Assembly: GCF_002355655.1 (NCBI RefSeq)
Contig: NZ_AP017569.1
Span: 2,046,001 to 2,110,000, forward strand
DNA length: 64,000 bases
Direction: 5' to 3'
DNA from: Halorubrum trapanicum
GTDB taxonomy: Archaea > Halobacteriota > Halobacteria > Halobacteriales > Haloferacaceae
The translations under genes and the position numbers were made by a program. Below, piece after piece: positions 16,462 through 24,896 of this stretch; the stretch's first letter is position 1, and each line of letters opens with the position of its first letter. The notes under the pieces were generated by a model. That model saw only the letters and a program-made list of their open reading frames with translations. It did not search any database and was not told where the DNA came from.

Positions 16462-16556
16462 GTTTATCACTCCCTACGCTGTACGATCGGGTGACGCTTC
16501 GTCTGGAGGGCCGAAGCGTCAGCGGGGACCAATCGGCAGGCCCGACGCGGCTTTTT
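16462..16556 (+). ncRNA. Candidate small RNA or strong terminator
   Basis: Within a 427-bp gene-free stretch (16448-16874). TTTATC at 16462-16468 could be a TATA box. TGACGCTTCG (16492-16501) and CGAAGCGTCA (16512-16521) form a 10-bp perfect stem with a 10-nt loop. A T6 run at 16551-16556 lies 30 nt further, after a GC-rich segment (GGCCCGACGCGG). This would fit a ~65-nt transcript starting near 16488, or a terminator for the preceding micro-gene. The rest of the stretch up to the PadR promoter shows nothing clear. Confidence 0.3.
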
Positions 16557-16833
16557 TCCGCGCCGGGCGTGCCTTCTTCCGACACTCGACCGCGCAGCGC
16601 TCAGCTTCTCGTGTCGCCCCCGAGCGAACGCGCTTCCCGCGATCTCGATTCCCGCGATCCCGACCGACGGGTCGCCGTCCTCGCGTCCGCATACGTATCA
16701 GACGCCGAAAACGACGTCCGACCGCGGGGAGTATAATTTCGCTTCGCGTGCGAGTTACGGAACTGACAGAACGGAGGCGTCTGTTACGGGGATGTAGGGC
16801 CCGGTGCGTGGTCGTACGTGGACTGATATAACG

Positions 16834-16856
16834 GTATATTTATTTATTCTCGACAG
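16834..16856 (+). promoter_or_regulatory. AT-rich promoter of the PadR-type gene
   Basis: TATAACGGTATATTTATTTATT before the gene at 16875 includes a TATA element at the right distance for a nearly leaderless transcript. TATA-ACGG-TATA is a short imperfect dyad that could be an autoregulatory site. Confidence 0.45.
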
Positions 16857-16874
16857 GTATGTATTAGCAGTTGT

Positions 16875-17150
16875 ATGTACGACCTCACAGGTTTTCAGCG
16901 AGACCTGCTCTACGTGATCGCGGGGCTCGACGAGCCGCACGGGCTGGCCATCAAGGAGGAGCTCGAAGAGTACTACGAGAAGGAGATCCACCACGGCCGC
17001 CTCTACCCGAACCTCGACACGCTCGTCGAGAAGGGGCTCGTCGAGAAGGGCCAGCGCGACCGCCGCACGAACTACTACACGCTGACCCGCCGCGGGCGCC
17101 GCGAGATCGAGGCCCGGACCGACTGGGAAGCCGAGTACATCGAGCACTGA
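16875..17150 (+). CDS. PadR-family transcriptional regulator
   Basis: 91-aa winged-helix protein. LTGFQRDLLYVIAGL (4-18), then HGLAIKEELEEYY and the PadR wing HHGRLYPNLDTLVEKGLVEKG (in part), ending in TRRGRREIEARTDWEAEYIE. Short PadR-like proteins of this type are common in haloarchaea, and some are close to viral repressors. It stands alone with its own AT-rich promoter and is followed after 140 nt by gatD. Ligand and targets cannot be read from sequence. Confidence 0.88.
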   Translation: MYDLTGFQRDLLYVIAGLDEPHGLAIKEELEEYYEKEIHHGRLYPNLDTLVEKGLVEKGQRDRRTNYYTLTRRGRREIEARTDWEAEYIEH

Positions 17151-17290
17151 CCCGGCCGCCCGCCGATCCCGCACCCGGTCGATAGCCCCGCCCGTTCCGT
17201 TCTTTCTCGCTCCGTTCTGCTCGTTTTCCGGCCGTCGACGCGCCGCCGCGAACGGTTGGATTCAAGTCCGCCCCGGGGGAACCCGGTCGT

Positions 17291-18583
17291 ATGCAACCGG
17301 GAGATCGCGTCCGCGTCGAGCGCGGGGGCGTCACCAACGAGGGCGTACTGCTCCCCTCCACGACGCGCGACCACCTCGTCGTCAAGCTCGACGGCGGTTA
17401 CAACGTCGGTATCGACCGCGATGAAGCCGACGTCGAGGTGCTGGAGTCCGGCGTCCGCGAGGTCGACCCCGCGGCCGACGACGGCGGCGACGCCGCCTCG
17501 GAGATCACCTTCGACGAGGACCTGCCGACCGTCTCGCTCATCTCGACCGGCGGGACGATCGCCTCCACCGTCGACTACCGGACCGGCGCCGTCACGGCCC
17601 AGTTCGACGCCGAGGACGTCCTCCGCGCCGTCCCCGAGCTCGCCGGCCGCGCGAACTACCGCGGCCGCGTCGTCGCGAACATCCTCTCGGAGAACATGGA
17701 GCCGTCCATCTGGCGCGACCTCGCCGACGCGGTCGCCGAGGAGATCGAGGCGGGTGCCGACGGCGTCGTCGTGATGCACGGCACCGACACGATGCAGTAC
17801 TCCGCCTCCGCGCTCTCGTTCATGCTCGACGCGCCCGTGCCGGTCGTGTTCACGGGGAGCCAGCGCTCCGCCGACCGCCCCTCCTCCGACAACGTGATGA
17901 ACGCGGTGTGCGCCGTCGAGGCCGCGAAGGCCGACCACGCCGAGACGCTGGTGTGTATGCACGCGAGCCCCTCCGACGACGCCTGCGCGCTCCACCGCGG
18001 CACGCGCGTCCGCAAGAACCACACCTCCCGCCGGGACGCCTTCGAGACCGTCGGCGCCGCGCCCCTCGGCCTGATCGACTACGAGGCCGCCGCGGAGGCG
18101 GGCGCCGAGGGCGACGCGGCCGACGCCGCGATCGAGTGGCGCCGCGAGCCGCTCCCGCGCGGGAGCGCGGCGCAATCGGTCGACCTCGCGCCCGACCTCG
18201 CTCCCGACGTCGAGCTCGTCAAGTTCACGCCCGGGATGGATCCGGCGGCGTGGGCGTACTTAGACGAGAAGGACGGCGTCGTGATCGAGGGCACCGGGCT
18301 CGGCCACGTCCACACCGACCTCATCCCGCGGATCGAGGACCTCGTCGAGGGCGGCGCCGTCGTCGCGATGACGAGCCAGTGCCTCGACGGGCGGGTCTGC
18401 GACCGCGTGTACGACACCGGCCGCGACCTGCTGGACGCGGGCGTCGTCGAGGCCGGCGACACCCTCCCCGGCACCGCGAAGGTGAAGCTGATGTGGGCGC
18501 TCGCGAACCGCTCCGACCCCGCCGAGGCGATGGGCCGCGACCTCGCCGGCGAACTGACCGAGGAGTCGCGGCCCTGGGGATGA
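17291..18583 (+). CDS. gatD: Glu-tRNA(Gln) amidotransferase subunit D
   Basis: 430 aa. GatDE converts Glu-tRNA(Gln) to Gln-tRNA(Gln); GatD is the asparaginase-like subunit that releases ammonia from glutamine or asparagine. The N-terminal AnsA-like barrel domain (1-75) precedes the catalytic part with STGGTIAS (85-92) and HGTDTM (163-168), the two Thr/Asp motifs of L-asparaginases. SERSADRP-type region and MTSQCLDGRV follow. Length and the N-terminal domain separate it from plain asparaginase. gatE is not in the window. Its stop overlaps the start of the GNAT gene by 4 nt. Confidence 0.93.
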   Translation: MQPGDRVRVERGGVTNEGVLLPSTTRDHLVVKLDGGYNVGIDRDEADVEVLESGVREVDPAADDGGDAASEITFDEDLPTVSLISTGGTIASTVDYRTGAVTAQFDAEDVLRAVPELAGRANYRGRVVANILSENMEPSIWRDLADAVAEEIEAGADGVVVMHGTDTMQYSASALSFMLDAPVPVVFTGSQRSADRPSSDNVMNAVCAVEAAKADHAETLVCMHASPSDDACALHRGTRVRKNHTSRRDAFETVGAAPLGLIDYEAAAEAGAEGDAADAAIEWRREPLPRGSAAQSVDLAPDLAPDVELVKFTPGMDPAAWAYLDEKDGVVIEGTGLGHVHTDLIPRIEDLVEGGAVVAMTSQCLDGRVCDRVYDTGRDLLDAGVVEAGDTLPGTAKVKLMWALANRSDPAEAMGRDLAGELTEESRPWG

Positions 18584-19644
18584 CGGGAGCTGGAGGCGAG
18601 TTCGACGTCGTCGTCCGCGAGGCGCGCCCCGCCGACGCCGACGCGGTCTCGGCGTTCACGCGGGACACCTGGGGCGAGCGCCACGAGGACTACATCCCCC
18701 GAGTGTTCCCGGAGTGGGCCGCCTCCGACGACCCCGACCGCGGCACCTTCGTCGCGACGCTCCCGCCGGAAGCCGCCGAGGCCGGCGACCTCGACGGCCG
18801 AGAACCGGGCGACACCCACGTCGAGGGCGAGGGCGACGGCGCCGCCGACGCGGGCGCCCCCGAGGCGGTCGTCGGCTGTATCCAGTCCGTGCTCCTCTCC
18901 GAGTGGGAGGCGTGGGGACAGGGGATCCGCGTCGACCCCGCGGCGCGCGGCCACGGCGTCGGCACCGCGCTCTCGGAGGCCGCGCTCGACTGGGCGCGCG
19001 AGCGCGGCGCGACCGTCTGCCGCAACATGGTGTTCTCGTGGAACGTCATGGGGCTCGGCCAGTCGCGCGCGGTCGGCTTCGAGCCCGAGACGGAGTTCCG
19101 GTTCGCGGAGCCGGAGCCCGACCCGGACGCGCTCGCCGCCGCGACCGCGGACGCCGCCCCCGCCGACGGCGACGCGGTCGTCCCCCTCGACGATCCCGAC
19201 CCTGACGCGGCGTGGGCGTTCTGGAGCGACAGCGACGCCCGCGGCCGCCTGCGCGGGCTCGCGCTCGACCCCGGCGAGTCGTGGGCCTGCTCGCAGCTCA
19301 CCCGCGAGCGGCTCGCGACCGCGGCCGCCGAGGACCGGCTGCTCGCGGTCGCCGACGCCGACGCACTCTCCGGGTTCGCGGTCCGGACCCGCGTGACGGA
19401 GCGCGAGGTCGACGGCGAGACGACGCGGACCGCGACGTACGGGACCGCCGCGTGGCGCGACGTCGACGCGGCGGGCGCGCTGTTCGACGCGGTCGCCGCC
19501 GACGCCGCCGCGGCCGACGCCGACGGCGCCCGCGTGCTGATCCCGGAGACGGCCGAGCACGTGAGCGACGCCGCCGCGAACCGCGTCGCGGTCGCGGCCG
19601 AGCCCGACTTCGTGCTGTGCGCGGACCTCTCCGGTGGGCGATGA
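18580..19644 (+). CDS. GNAT-family acetyltransferase, two-domain
   Basis: 354 aa from ATG 18580, overlapping the gatD stop (ATGA). Residues 8-180 hold a GNAT domain with the acetyl-CoA motif VDPAARGHGVGTALSEAA near residue 117 and a typical NVMGLGQSRAVGFEPE block. The rest (about 200-354) looks like a second, degenerate GNAT-like half without the RxxGxG motif. An acidic insertion lies near residues 70-90. Substrate unknown. Coupling to gatD and to the small membrane gene downstream (another 4-nt overlap) suggests one operon. Confidence 0.82.
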   Translation: MTGAGGEFDVVVREARPADADAVSAFTRDTWGERHEDYIPRVFPEWAASDDPDRGTFVATLPPEAAEAGDLDGREPGDTHVEGEGDGAADAGAPEAVVGCIQSVLLSEWEAWGQGIRVDPAARGHGVGTALSEAALDWARERGATVCRNMVFSWNVMGLGQSRAVGFEPETEFRFAEPEPDPDALAAATADAAPADGDAVVPLDDPDPDAAWAFWSDSDARGRLRGLALDPGESWACSQLTRERLATAAAEDRLLAVADADALSGFAVRTRVTEREVDGETTRTATYGTAAWRDVDAAGALFDAVAADAAAADADGARVLIPETAEHVSDAAANRVAVAAEPDFVLCADLSGGR

Positions 19645-19853
19645 CCCTCTTCGGCGCCGCCCTCCCGTGGTCGCTCCCGCTCACGCTCGTCATCTACGGC
19701 GTGGTCGTCGCCGCCGCGGTCTGGATCTACCGCGACGCGAGGGCGCGCGGGAGCCGCTACGCGGCCCTCTGGGCGCTCTCGACGCTCCTCTTCACTATCG
19801 TTCCGGTGCTCGCGTACCTGTACCTCCACCGCGACGCCGGCCCGTCGCGGTAG
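19641..19853 (+). CDS. Small two-helix membrane protein
   Basis: 70 aa; ATG 19641 overlaps the stop of the acetyltransferase (ATGA). Two hydrophobic helices (LTLVIYGVVVAAAVWIY and YAALWALSTLLFTIVPVLAY) joined by a basic loop RDARARGSR. This short PLDc_N/DUF-like topology is common in haloarchaea. Translational coupling with the upstream gene is the main clue; function unknown. Confidence 0.75.
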   Translation: MTLFGAALPWSLPLTLVIYGVVVAAAVWIYRDARARGSRYAALWALSTLLFTIVPVLAYLYLHRDAGPSR

Positions 19854-19921
19854 GCGACCGCGACGAGGGCGAGCCGAATGCTCCCGGCCGCTTATGTGAG
19901 ACGACCCGAAACGACCGACGG

Positions 19922-21199
19922 ATGCCCGCCCTCCCCCTGCCCGACCGCCTGCGCGCGCTCGGTCGCGGCCGCCGGCCGCGCGCGCTCTCGGTCGCGGTCG
20001 CCAACCTGCTCCCGCTCGTCGGCGTCGTCGCGCTCGGCTGGAACGCGGCCGCGCTGATGACGCTGTACTGGTTCGAGCTCGGGATCGCGTCCCTCTGGGC
20101 CGTCGTCCGCGCGCTGTTCGCCGGGCGCCCCTCCGAGATCGAGCGCGAGGTCCTGCTCTCCGGCCCGCTCGCGCAGCGGCGGCTCGGGCTGTCGATCCCG
20201 CGGACCGACCTTCAGGTCCGGTTCTCCTCGCTGCTCGTCCTCCCGATCGCCGCGCCGATCCTCGCGGTCGTCTGGGGGGTCGTCGGCACGCTCACGGTCG
20301 GCGTCGTCGTCGAGGAGGGGACGGTCCCGACCGTCGTCGACACGGTCGCGCTCGCGACGCTCGCACTCTTCGTCGGTGAGGGGGCGACGACGCTCGTCGA
20401 GTACTTCGGCCGCGGCGAGTACCGCGACCACAGCGCGCAGACCGCGCTCACGGGCGTGTTCGCCCGCGGTGCGGCGGTATTCCTCGGCGCGCTGTTCACC
20501 GTCACCGTCGTCGCCGTGGCGACGCTCGAAGGCGACACGCCGATCTCGGCGCTCGACCCCTCCGCGATCGGACTCCCCCTCCTGCTCGGGATCGTCGCGG
20601 TGAAGGCCGCGTTCGACCTCGGGGGGCTGTACGGCGACCGACTGGCGGCCTTCGACGAGTCGCAGGCGCTCGACCTGGGCTTCTCCTACGACCCGCCCGC
20701 GGCGGAGCCCGTCGACGGCTCGCTCGCAGCGCCGGTCGAGACGGTCCGCCAGCCCCCTCGCGCGCGGATCGCGGGAGCGCTGACGACCCCGCTCGGCCAC
20801 CCGGGGCTGTGGTACCTCGCCGCGCTCCCCGCGCTCGGCGCCGCGCTGTTCGCGATCGGCGGGAAGTGGGGCGCCGCCGCCGCCCTCGCCGCGGCCGCGG
20901 TCGCGCTCCCGCTCGTGCCCGCCGCGATCGACCACGAGCTCCGGCACGGACTCGTCGAGTACCGCGCCGGCGACGACGCGCTGGTCGCCCGCGACCGCCT
21001 GTCCGGGGCGACGCTGTGGCGCGTCGAAGCGTGGGACGAGACCGACCTCCGGGTGGAGCGAAGCGGACTCGACCGCCGACTGGACACGGAGACCGTCGCC
21101 ATCGAGCTCCGCGACGACGAGTACCGGATTCCGGGTGTCGCCGACCCCGAGCCGATACTCGACGTCTTCGAGCGGCGGCCGGACCGGCCGGACGGTTAG
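19922..21199 (+). CDS. DUF6498-like polytopic membrane protein
   Basis: 425 aa from ATG 19922. Residues ~20-40 (SVAVANLLPLVGVVALGWNA) and MTLYWFELGIASLWAVVRAL are the first two membrane helices; about six to eight more follow, and the C-terminal ~75 residues are soluble (EYRAGDDALVARDRLSGAT, DEYRIPGVADPEPILDVFE). The early LYWFELGI block is characteristic of DUF6498. 68 nt after the preceding gene. Its stop overlaps that of the convergent HPP gene by 4 nt. Confidence 0.75.
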   Translation: MPALPLPDRLRALGRGRRPRALSVAVANLLPLVGVVALGWNAAALMTLYWFELGIASLWAVVRALFAGRPSEIEREVLLSGPLAQRRLGLSIPRTDLQVRFSSLLVLPIAAPILAVVWGVVGTLTVGVVVEEGTVPTVVDTVALATLALFVGEGATTLVEYFGRGEYRDHSAQTALTGVFARGAAVFLGALFTVTVVAVATLEGDTPISALDPSAIGLPLLLGIVAVKAAFDLGGLYGDRLAAFDESQALDLGFSYDPPAAEPVDGSLAAPVETVRQPPRARIAGALTTPLGHPGLWYLAALPALGAALFAIGGKWGAAAALAAAAVALPLVPAAIDHELRHGLVEYRAGDDALVARDRLSGATLWRVEAWDETDLRVERSGLDRRLDTETVAIELRDDEYRIPGVADPEPILDVFERRPDRPDG

Positions 21200-21738
21200 C
21201 TCGGACCGCCGCCGCCTCCCCCTTTGTCCCGCCCGTACAGCGGGTGCGCGTCCCCGACGAGGCGCTTGAACGCGAGGATCACGGCGGCGTGGAAGGCGAC
21301 GAGGACGGTCACGCTCGCGACGATGATCGCCACCTCGGCGGGCGTCGAGAGCAGGCCGAGCGAGACGATGAGCGTCGTCGCGCACGCCGGCGGGTGGACC
21401 CAGTCGGTCGCGATCATCGCCCAGCTGGTCGCCACGAGCGAGAGGACCGCGCTCGCGGTCAGCCGGAACCCCGCGGGGGAGAAGGCGGGCGGCGTCGCCG
21501 TGAGCGCGGCGCCGTCCGCGATGACCGTCCACGCCGCGAGCCCGGTGACGCCGCCGATCAGGTGGCTCCCGACCACGCGGACGGCGCGCTCGCGCTCGCT
21601 CCGGCGGTCGAACGCGAGCACGAACGCCGACGGGCCGAGGCTCGGGAAGACGAACGGCTGGCCGGTCGCCCACGCCACCAGACCGAGAACGGTGAACAGC
21701 AGGCCGGCGTAGACGCTCGTCCCGAGGCGGCGGCGCAT
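21196..21738 (-). CDS. HPP-family membrane protein
   Basis: 180 aa with four to five membrane helices. FVFPSLGPSAFVLAF near residue 30 and WVHPPACATTLIVSLG near residue 110 give the family signatures (PSLGPSA, HPPA). Bacterial HPP members have been linked to nitrite transport; the substrate here is not known. ATG at 21738 yields the family length; upstream in-frame sequence runs through a direct repeat and is not coding. Converges with the DUF6498-like gene and diverges from pibD. Confidence 0.85.
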   Translation of the reverse strand: MRRRLGTSVYAGLLFTVLGLVAWATGQPFVFPSLGPSAFVLAFDRRSERERAVRVVGSHLIGGVTGLAAWTVIADGAALTATPPAFSPAGFRLTASAVLSLVATSWAMIATDWVHPPACATTLIVSLGLLSTPAEVAIIVASVTVLVAFHAAVILAFKRLVGDAHPLYGRDKGGGGGGPS

Positions 21739-21768
21739 TGCGACCCGGTCGGCGGGCGACTCACAAAT

Positions 21769-21826
21769 GCCCGGCGGATCGGAGAGCGGCGCGCCTGAGG
21801 CCCGGCGGATCGGAGAGCGGCGCGCC
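21769..21826. repeat. Perfect 27-bp direct repeat in the HPP-pibD intergenic region
   Basis: GCCCGGCGGATCGGAGAGCG continued by GCGCGCC occurs at 21769-21795 and again at 21800-21826, separated by 4 nt (31-bp spacing). It lies 31-88 nt upstream of the HPP start and about 100 nt upstream of pibD. It may be a slipped-strand duplication or a pair of binding sites. Confidence 0.7.
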
Positions 21827-21927
21827 GGCCGACCGGCGGACGGAACGCCGCCGCTTCGCGACCCCACGCTATCGCTCGCGATAGCCGAACCCGAACGCCT
21901 AATTGGTCCCGTCTCGCCCGTGGGGAC

Positions 21928-22950
21928 ATGTTCGCGACGCTGCCGGACCTCCTCCGACTGCTCGTCGTCCCGGTCTTCGCGTGGGCGGCGATCCGGGACG
22001 TCCGGACCCGGCGCCTCCCGAACCGGCTGTGGCCGCCGCTGTACCTGTTCGGCGGGCTGCTTCTGGTCTGGGAGGCCGTCTCGCTGTGGCCGTTCGCGGG
22101 GTTCGACGGGCGGGTGTTCCTCGTGCGGGCCGCGATCAGCCTGCTGTTCGTCGCGCCGCTCGGCTACGCCTTCTGGTACCTCGGCGCGTTCGGCGGCGCC
22201 GACGCCAAGGCGATGATCGCGCTCGCGGTGCTCTTCCCGACGTTCCCGGCCTACGAGGTCGGCGGGGTCGTCCTCCCGCTCGTCGACACCGACGTCGGCG
22301 TGTTCTCGCTGACGATCCTCACGAACACGGTGCTTCTGGGCCTCGCGTACCCGGTCGGACTCGCCGCGCTCAACCTCGTCCGCGGCGAGGCCTCGCGGAG
22401 CATGTTCTTCGCGCGCCCGGTCGCGACCGACTCGCTGCCCGACCGGCACGGTCGATTGTTCGAGGACCCGGACGGCCCGACTCGGAGCGGTCTCGACCTG
22501 GACGCGCTCCGGATGTACCTCCGCTGGCGGGGATTCACGCTCGCGGAGCTGCGGGCGATTCCCGACGACTGCCGCGACCCCGATTCGGTCGGCGAGACGT
22601 TCAACCCGACCGACGGCGGCACTCACGTCGGGCCGCGGACCGACGGGGGACGCGCGGTCGACGCGGAAGCCGACTCGACGAGCGACGCGGAGGCGGCGGA
22701 AGGCGCCGCCGGCGACCGCGACCTCGGCGATCCGTGGGCGGCCGAGCGCTTCCTCGACGACATCGATCACGGGGCCTACGGCACCGACGCGGCGACGCTC
22801 CGCGACGGCCTCGACGTCGTCGCCCGCGCGGACCGCGTGCTGGTCTCGCCCGGGATGCCGTTCGTCGTCCCGATGGCGGTCGGCCTCGTCGTCTCCCTGA
22901 CGTTCGGCGACGCGCTGTTCGCGGTGCTCGGCGCGGTCGGGCTGGTGTGA
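21928..22950 (+). CDS. pibD: Archaeal prepilin peptidase (A24 family)
   Basis: 340-aa membrane aspartic protease that cleaves class III signal peptides of archaellins and type IV pilins at the membrane. The catalytic Asp pair is D24 in IRDVRTRRLPN and D92 in FGGADAKAM (the GxGD-type motif). About six membrane helices: four N-terminal ones, then a long acidic cytoplasmic insertion (~180-305, including a disordered part), then a final helical hairpin. The insertion makes it longer than most PibD proteins. Divergent from HPP; its stop is 16 nt before the start of dispersed element C. Confidence 0.88.
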   Translation: MFATLPDLLRLLVVPVFAWAAIRDVRTRRLPNRLWPPLYLFGGLLLVWEAVSLWPFAGFDGRVFLVRAAISLLFVAPLGYAFWYLGAFGGADAKAMIALAVLFPTFPAYEVGGVVLPLVDTDVGVFSLTILTNTVLLGLAYPVGLAALNLVRGEASRSMFFARPVATDSLPDRHGRLFEDPDGPTRSGLDLDALRMYLRWRGFTLAELRAIPDDCRDPDSVGETFNPTDGGTHVGPRTDGGRAVDAEADSTSDAEAAEGAAGDRDLGDPWAAERFLDDIDHGAYGTDAATLRDGLDVVARADRVLVSPGMPFVVPMAVGLVVSLTFGDALFAVLGAVGLV

Positions 22951-22965
22951 GCCGACGGGACGAGC

Positions 22966-23143
22966 GTATTTATAAATAGAACCGCGGTGGCGCGCGAGCG
23001 ACCGAGTGAGGACCACAGCGAGTGTGCGCCCGCCTCGCGACTGGGGCTTTGAAAACAATCGCCCTACCAAGAGCGATTTATAAACGACTGAGTGGGGAAC
23101 TCGGGGATTCTCTGTCCGGCTTCGCGAGTCGCTATTTATATAT
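22966..23143 (+). repeat. Truncated dispersed element, copy C
   Basis: GTATTTATAAATAG (22966-22979), then GCGGTGGCGCG (22984) joined directly to the 3' region CACAGCGAGTGTGCGCCCG and CCTCGCGACTGGGGCTTTG. About 170 bp of the core, including most of stems P1-P3 and the left arm of P4, is missing. Two degenerate downstream units follow, with boxes GATTTATAAAC (23074 onward) and CTATTTATATATG (23132 onward). It fills the gap between the convergent genes pibD and dnaG. Confidence 0.7.
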
Positions 23144-23162
23144 GACCGACGACGGCCTCGGC

Positions 23163-24719
23163 TTAATTCCCGGCCCAGACGTCGTCCGCGGCGAGGACGC
23201 GCGTCCCGACCGGCCGCTTCACGAACTCGCCGAGGTCGCGGCCGACCAGGTCGCCGACGCCGCGCTGGGCGGCCACGTCGAGCAGCCGCTGGTCGACGGT
23301 CCCGTCGACGACCACGGCGTGCGGCGCGGGCTCTGTGCCCTCGACCGCGTCGAACGCCTCCGCGGCGTCGACCTCGCTGAGAACCTCGAATCCGTCGTCG
23401 AGGAGCCGCGCACGGCCGGTCTCCCCGTCGACGACCTCGTCGACATGCGCCGCCATCGATCCCGGTTCGTCGGACTCGCCGTCGCGCTCTGTCCCGGCGG
23501 CTTCGTCGCGGTCGGCTTCGGCGCACTCGTCGGATTCTGATTCCAGATCGGCGTCCGTGTCGGGTTCGACGGTTGAGGCCGCGTCGGTGTCGGGCGTCGA
23601 GTCGAGCTCGTCCTCGTCGGTCGGCGTCGACTCCGGCTCCGGCGCTTCGCTCGTTCCGTCGGCCGGGGGCGGATCGCCGGTCTCGGTCGCCGCGTCGCGC
23701 GCTTCGGACCCTTCGGACTCTGACGGTTCGGACTCGTCCGATTCGGTCTCCGGCTCGATATCGGGCGAGGCGGCCGACCGGGTCGACGGTCCGGCCGAGT
23801 CGTCGTCCGAGGAGTCGTCCGGGACCGCCCCGCCGTCGCCGACGCGGGCGACCGACCCGGGGTCGTCGCCGTCGGCGATCTCCTCGTCGCTCGCTGCGGC
23901 TCGGAGGTCGGCGGCGTCCGCGAGGCTGGCGTACGGCACCTTCCCGCGGAGCGCCTCGAAGACGGCGTCCCGGTCGAGGTCCTCGACGGACTCGCCGGGC
24001 GGCGCGAACGCGACGTAGTCGACCTCGCCCACCTGGGCGAGCTCGCGGAGGATGAGCTCGCCGCCGCGGTCGCCGTCGAGGAACGCGGTGACGGTCCGGT
24101 CGGCGGTCAGGTCGGCAACCGACTCCGGGACGTTCGTCCCCTCGACCGCGACGGCGTTCTTGATCCCGCAGTCGAGCAGCGTGAGCACGTCCGCGCGCCC
24201 CTCGACGACGATGACGGCGTCGGAGTCGCCGACGCGGGGGCCCGCCGGGAGCCCCTCGTAGTCGACGATGCCCTCGACGCGCGCGGCGTCGCGCACCTCG
24301 TCTAACACGTCGCTGCTCGCGAGGCTCGTCTCCTCGAAGCCGCCGGCGATGAGCTCCTTGGCGCGCTCGACGACCTCGCGGCGCTTGGCCGCCCGCACGT
24401 CCTCGATGCTCGTCACCTCGACCGAGGCGTGACAGGGACCGATGCGATCGATCGTCTCCAGCGCGGCCGCCAGAATGGCGGTCTCTACTTTGTCCAGGCT
24501 CGACGCGACGGTGACCTCCCCGAACGACTGGCCGTTCTCGGACTCGACGGAGACGTCGATCCGGCCGACGCGCGAGGACTCCTGGAGGTCGCGGAGGTCC
24601 AGCTCGTCGCCGAGCAACCCCTCCGTCTGGCCGAACACCGCCCCGACGACGTCGCTCCGCTCGACGACGCCGTCGGCCGCGATGGTGGCGTGTATCAGGT
24701 ATTTTTCTGTGTCTTTCAT
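23163..24719 (-). CDS. dnaG: DnaG-type primase
   Basis: 518 aa from ATG 24719 (MKDTEKYLIHATIAADG). Archaeal DnaG has a TOPRIM domain and is found in the exosome, where it binds poly(A) and may aid RNA degradation; a priming role has also been proposed. TOPRIM residues are E173 in VVEGRADVL and D215/D217 in FLDGDRGG. Residues ~300-440 are a disordered acidic linker of Glu, Ser, Asp and Pro, and the C-terminal ~75 residues form a second small domain (AVVVDGTVDQRLLDVAAQRG). The acidic linker is a common halophile feature. Confidence 0.92.
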   Translation of the reverse strand: MKDTEKYLIHATIAADGVVERSDVVGAVFGQTEGLLGDELDLRDLQESSRVGRIDVSVESENGQSFGEVTVASSLDKVETAILAAALETIDRIGPCHASVEVTSIEDVRAAKRREVVERAKELIAGGFEETSLASSDVLDEVRDAARVEGIVDYEGLPAGPRVGDSDAVIVVEGRADVLTLLDCGIKNAVAVEGTNVPESVADLTADRTVTAFLDGDRGGELILRELAQVGEVDYVAFAPPGESVEDLDRDAVFEALRGKVPYASLADAADLRAAASDEEIADGDDPGSVARVGDGGAVPDDSSDDDSAGPSTRSAASPDIEPETESDESEPSESEGSEARDAATETGDPPPADGTSEAPEPESTPTDEDELDSTPDTDAASTVEPDTDADLESESDECAEADRDEAAGTERDGESDEPGSMAAHVDEVVDGETGRARLLDDGFEVLSEVDAAEAFDAVEGTEPAPHAVVVDGTVDQRLLDVAAQRGVGDLVGRDLGEFVKRPVGTRVLAADDVWAGN

Positions 24720-24816
24720 GAGTGGTGAATGGTGATGTCGGGCGGTAGCGCCCGTCCGTGTATGGTTGCGCTCCTCGCGGAAAATAGCTATCGCCACGCT
24801 CCTCCGCCGGGGATTA

Positions 24817-24860
24817 TTGAAGAAAATTTCTCTTCAACACGCATTTTCGAATCTATTCGA
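24817..24860 (+). promoter_or_regulatory. Two palindromes upstream of the DUF3311-symporter operon
   Basis: TTGAAGA-AAATTTC-TCTTCAA (24817-24837; 7-bp perfect arms) and TCGAAT-CT-ATTCGA (24847-24860; 6-bp perfect arms). The second ends about 5 nt before a TATA-like CTTAGTA box (24865 region), itself 28-30 nt before the ATG at 24897. The position directly upstream of the promoter fits an activator or repressor site. The block is AT-rich against a GC-rich background. Confidence 0.5.
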
Positions 24861-24896
24861 CAACTCTTAGTACACATAGACGTACCATTATCCCAC

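Noticed and set aside
16491-16736. 81-codon frame between the micro-gene and the PadR gene
   Set aside because: Arg/Ser/Pro-rich with no domain character, begins inside the hairpin, and has no suitable promoter.
18079-19560. 493-codon minus-strand frame opposite gatD and the acetyltransferase
   Set aside because: Shadow of two genes with clear motifs; its own sequence is low-complexity Arg/Gly/Ala.
19892-21673. 593-codon minus-strand frame opposite the DUF6498-like gene
   Set aside because: Arg/Asp-rich low complexity over the whole length, opposite a polytopic membrane protein with normal composition.
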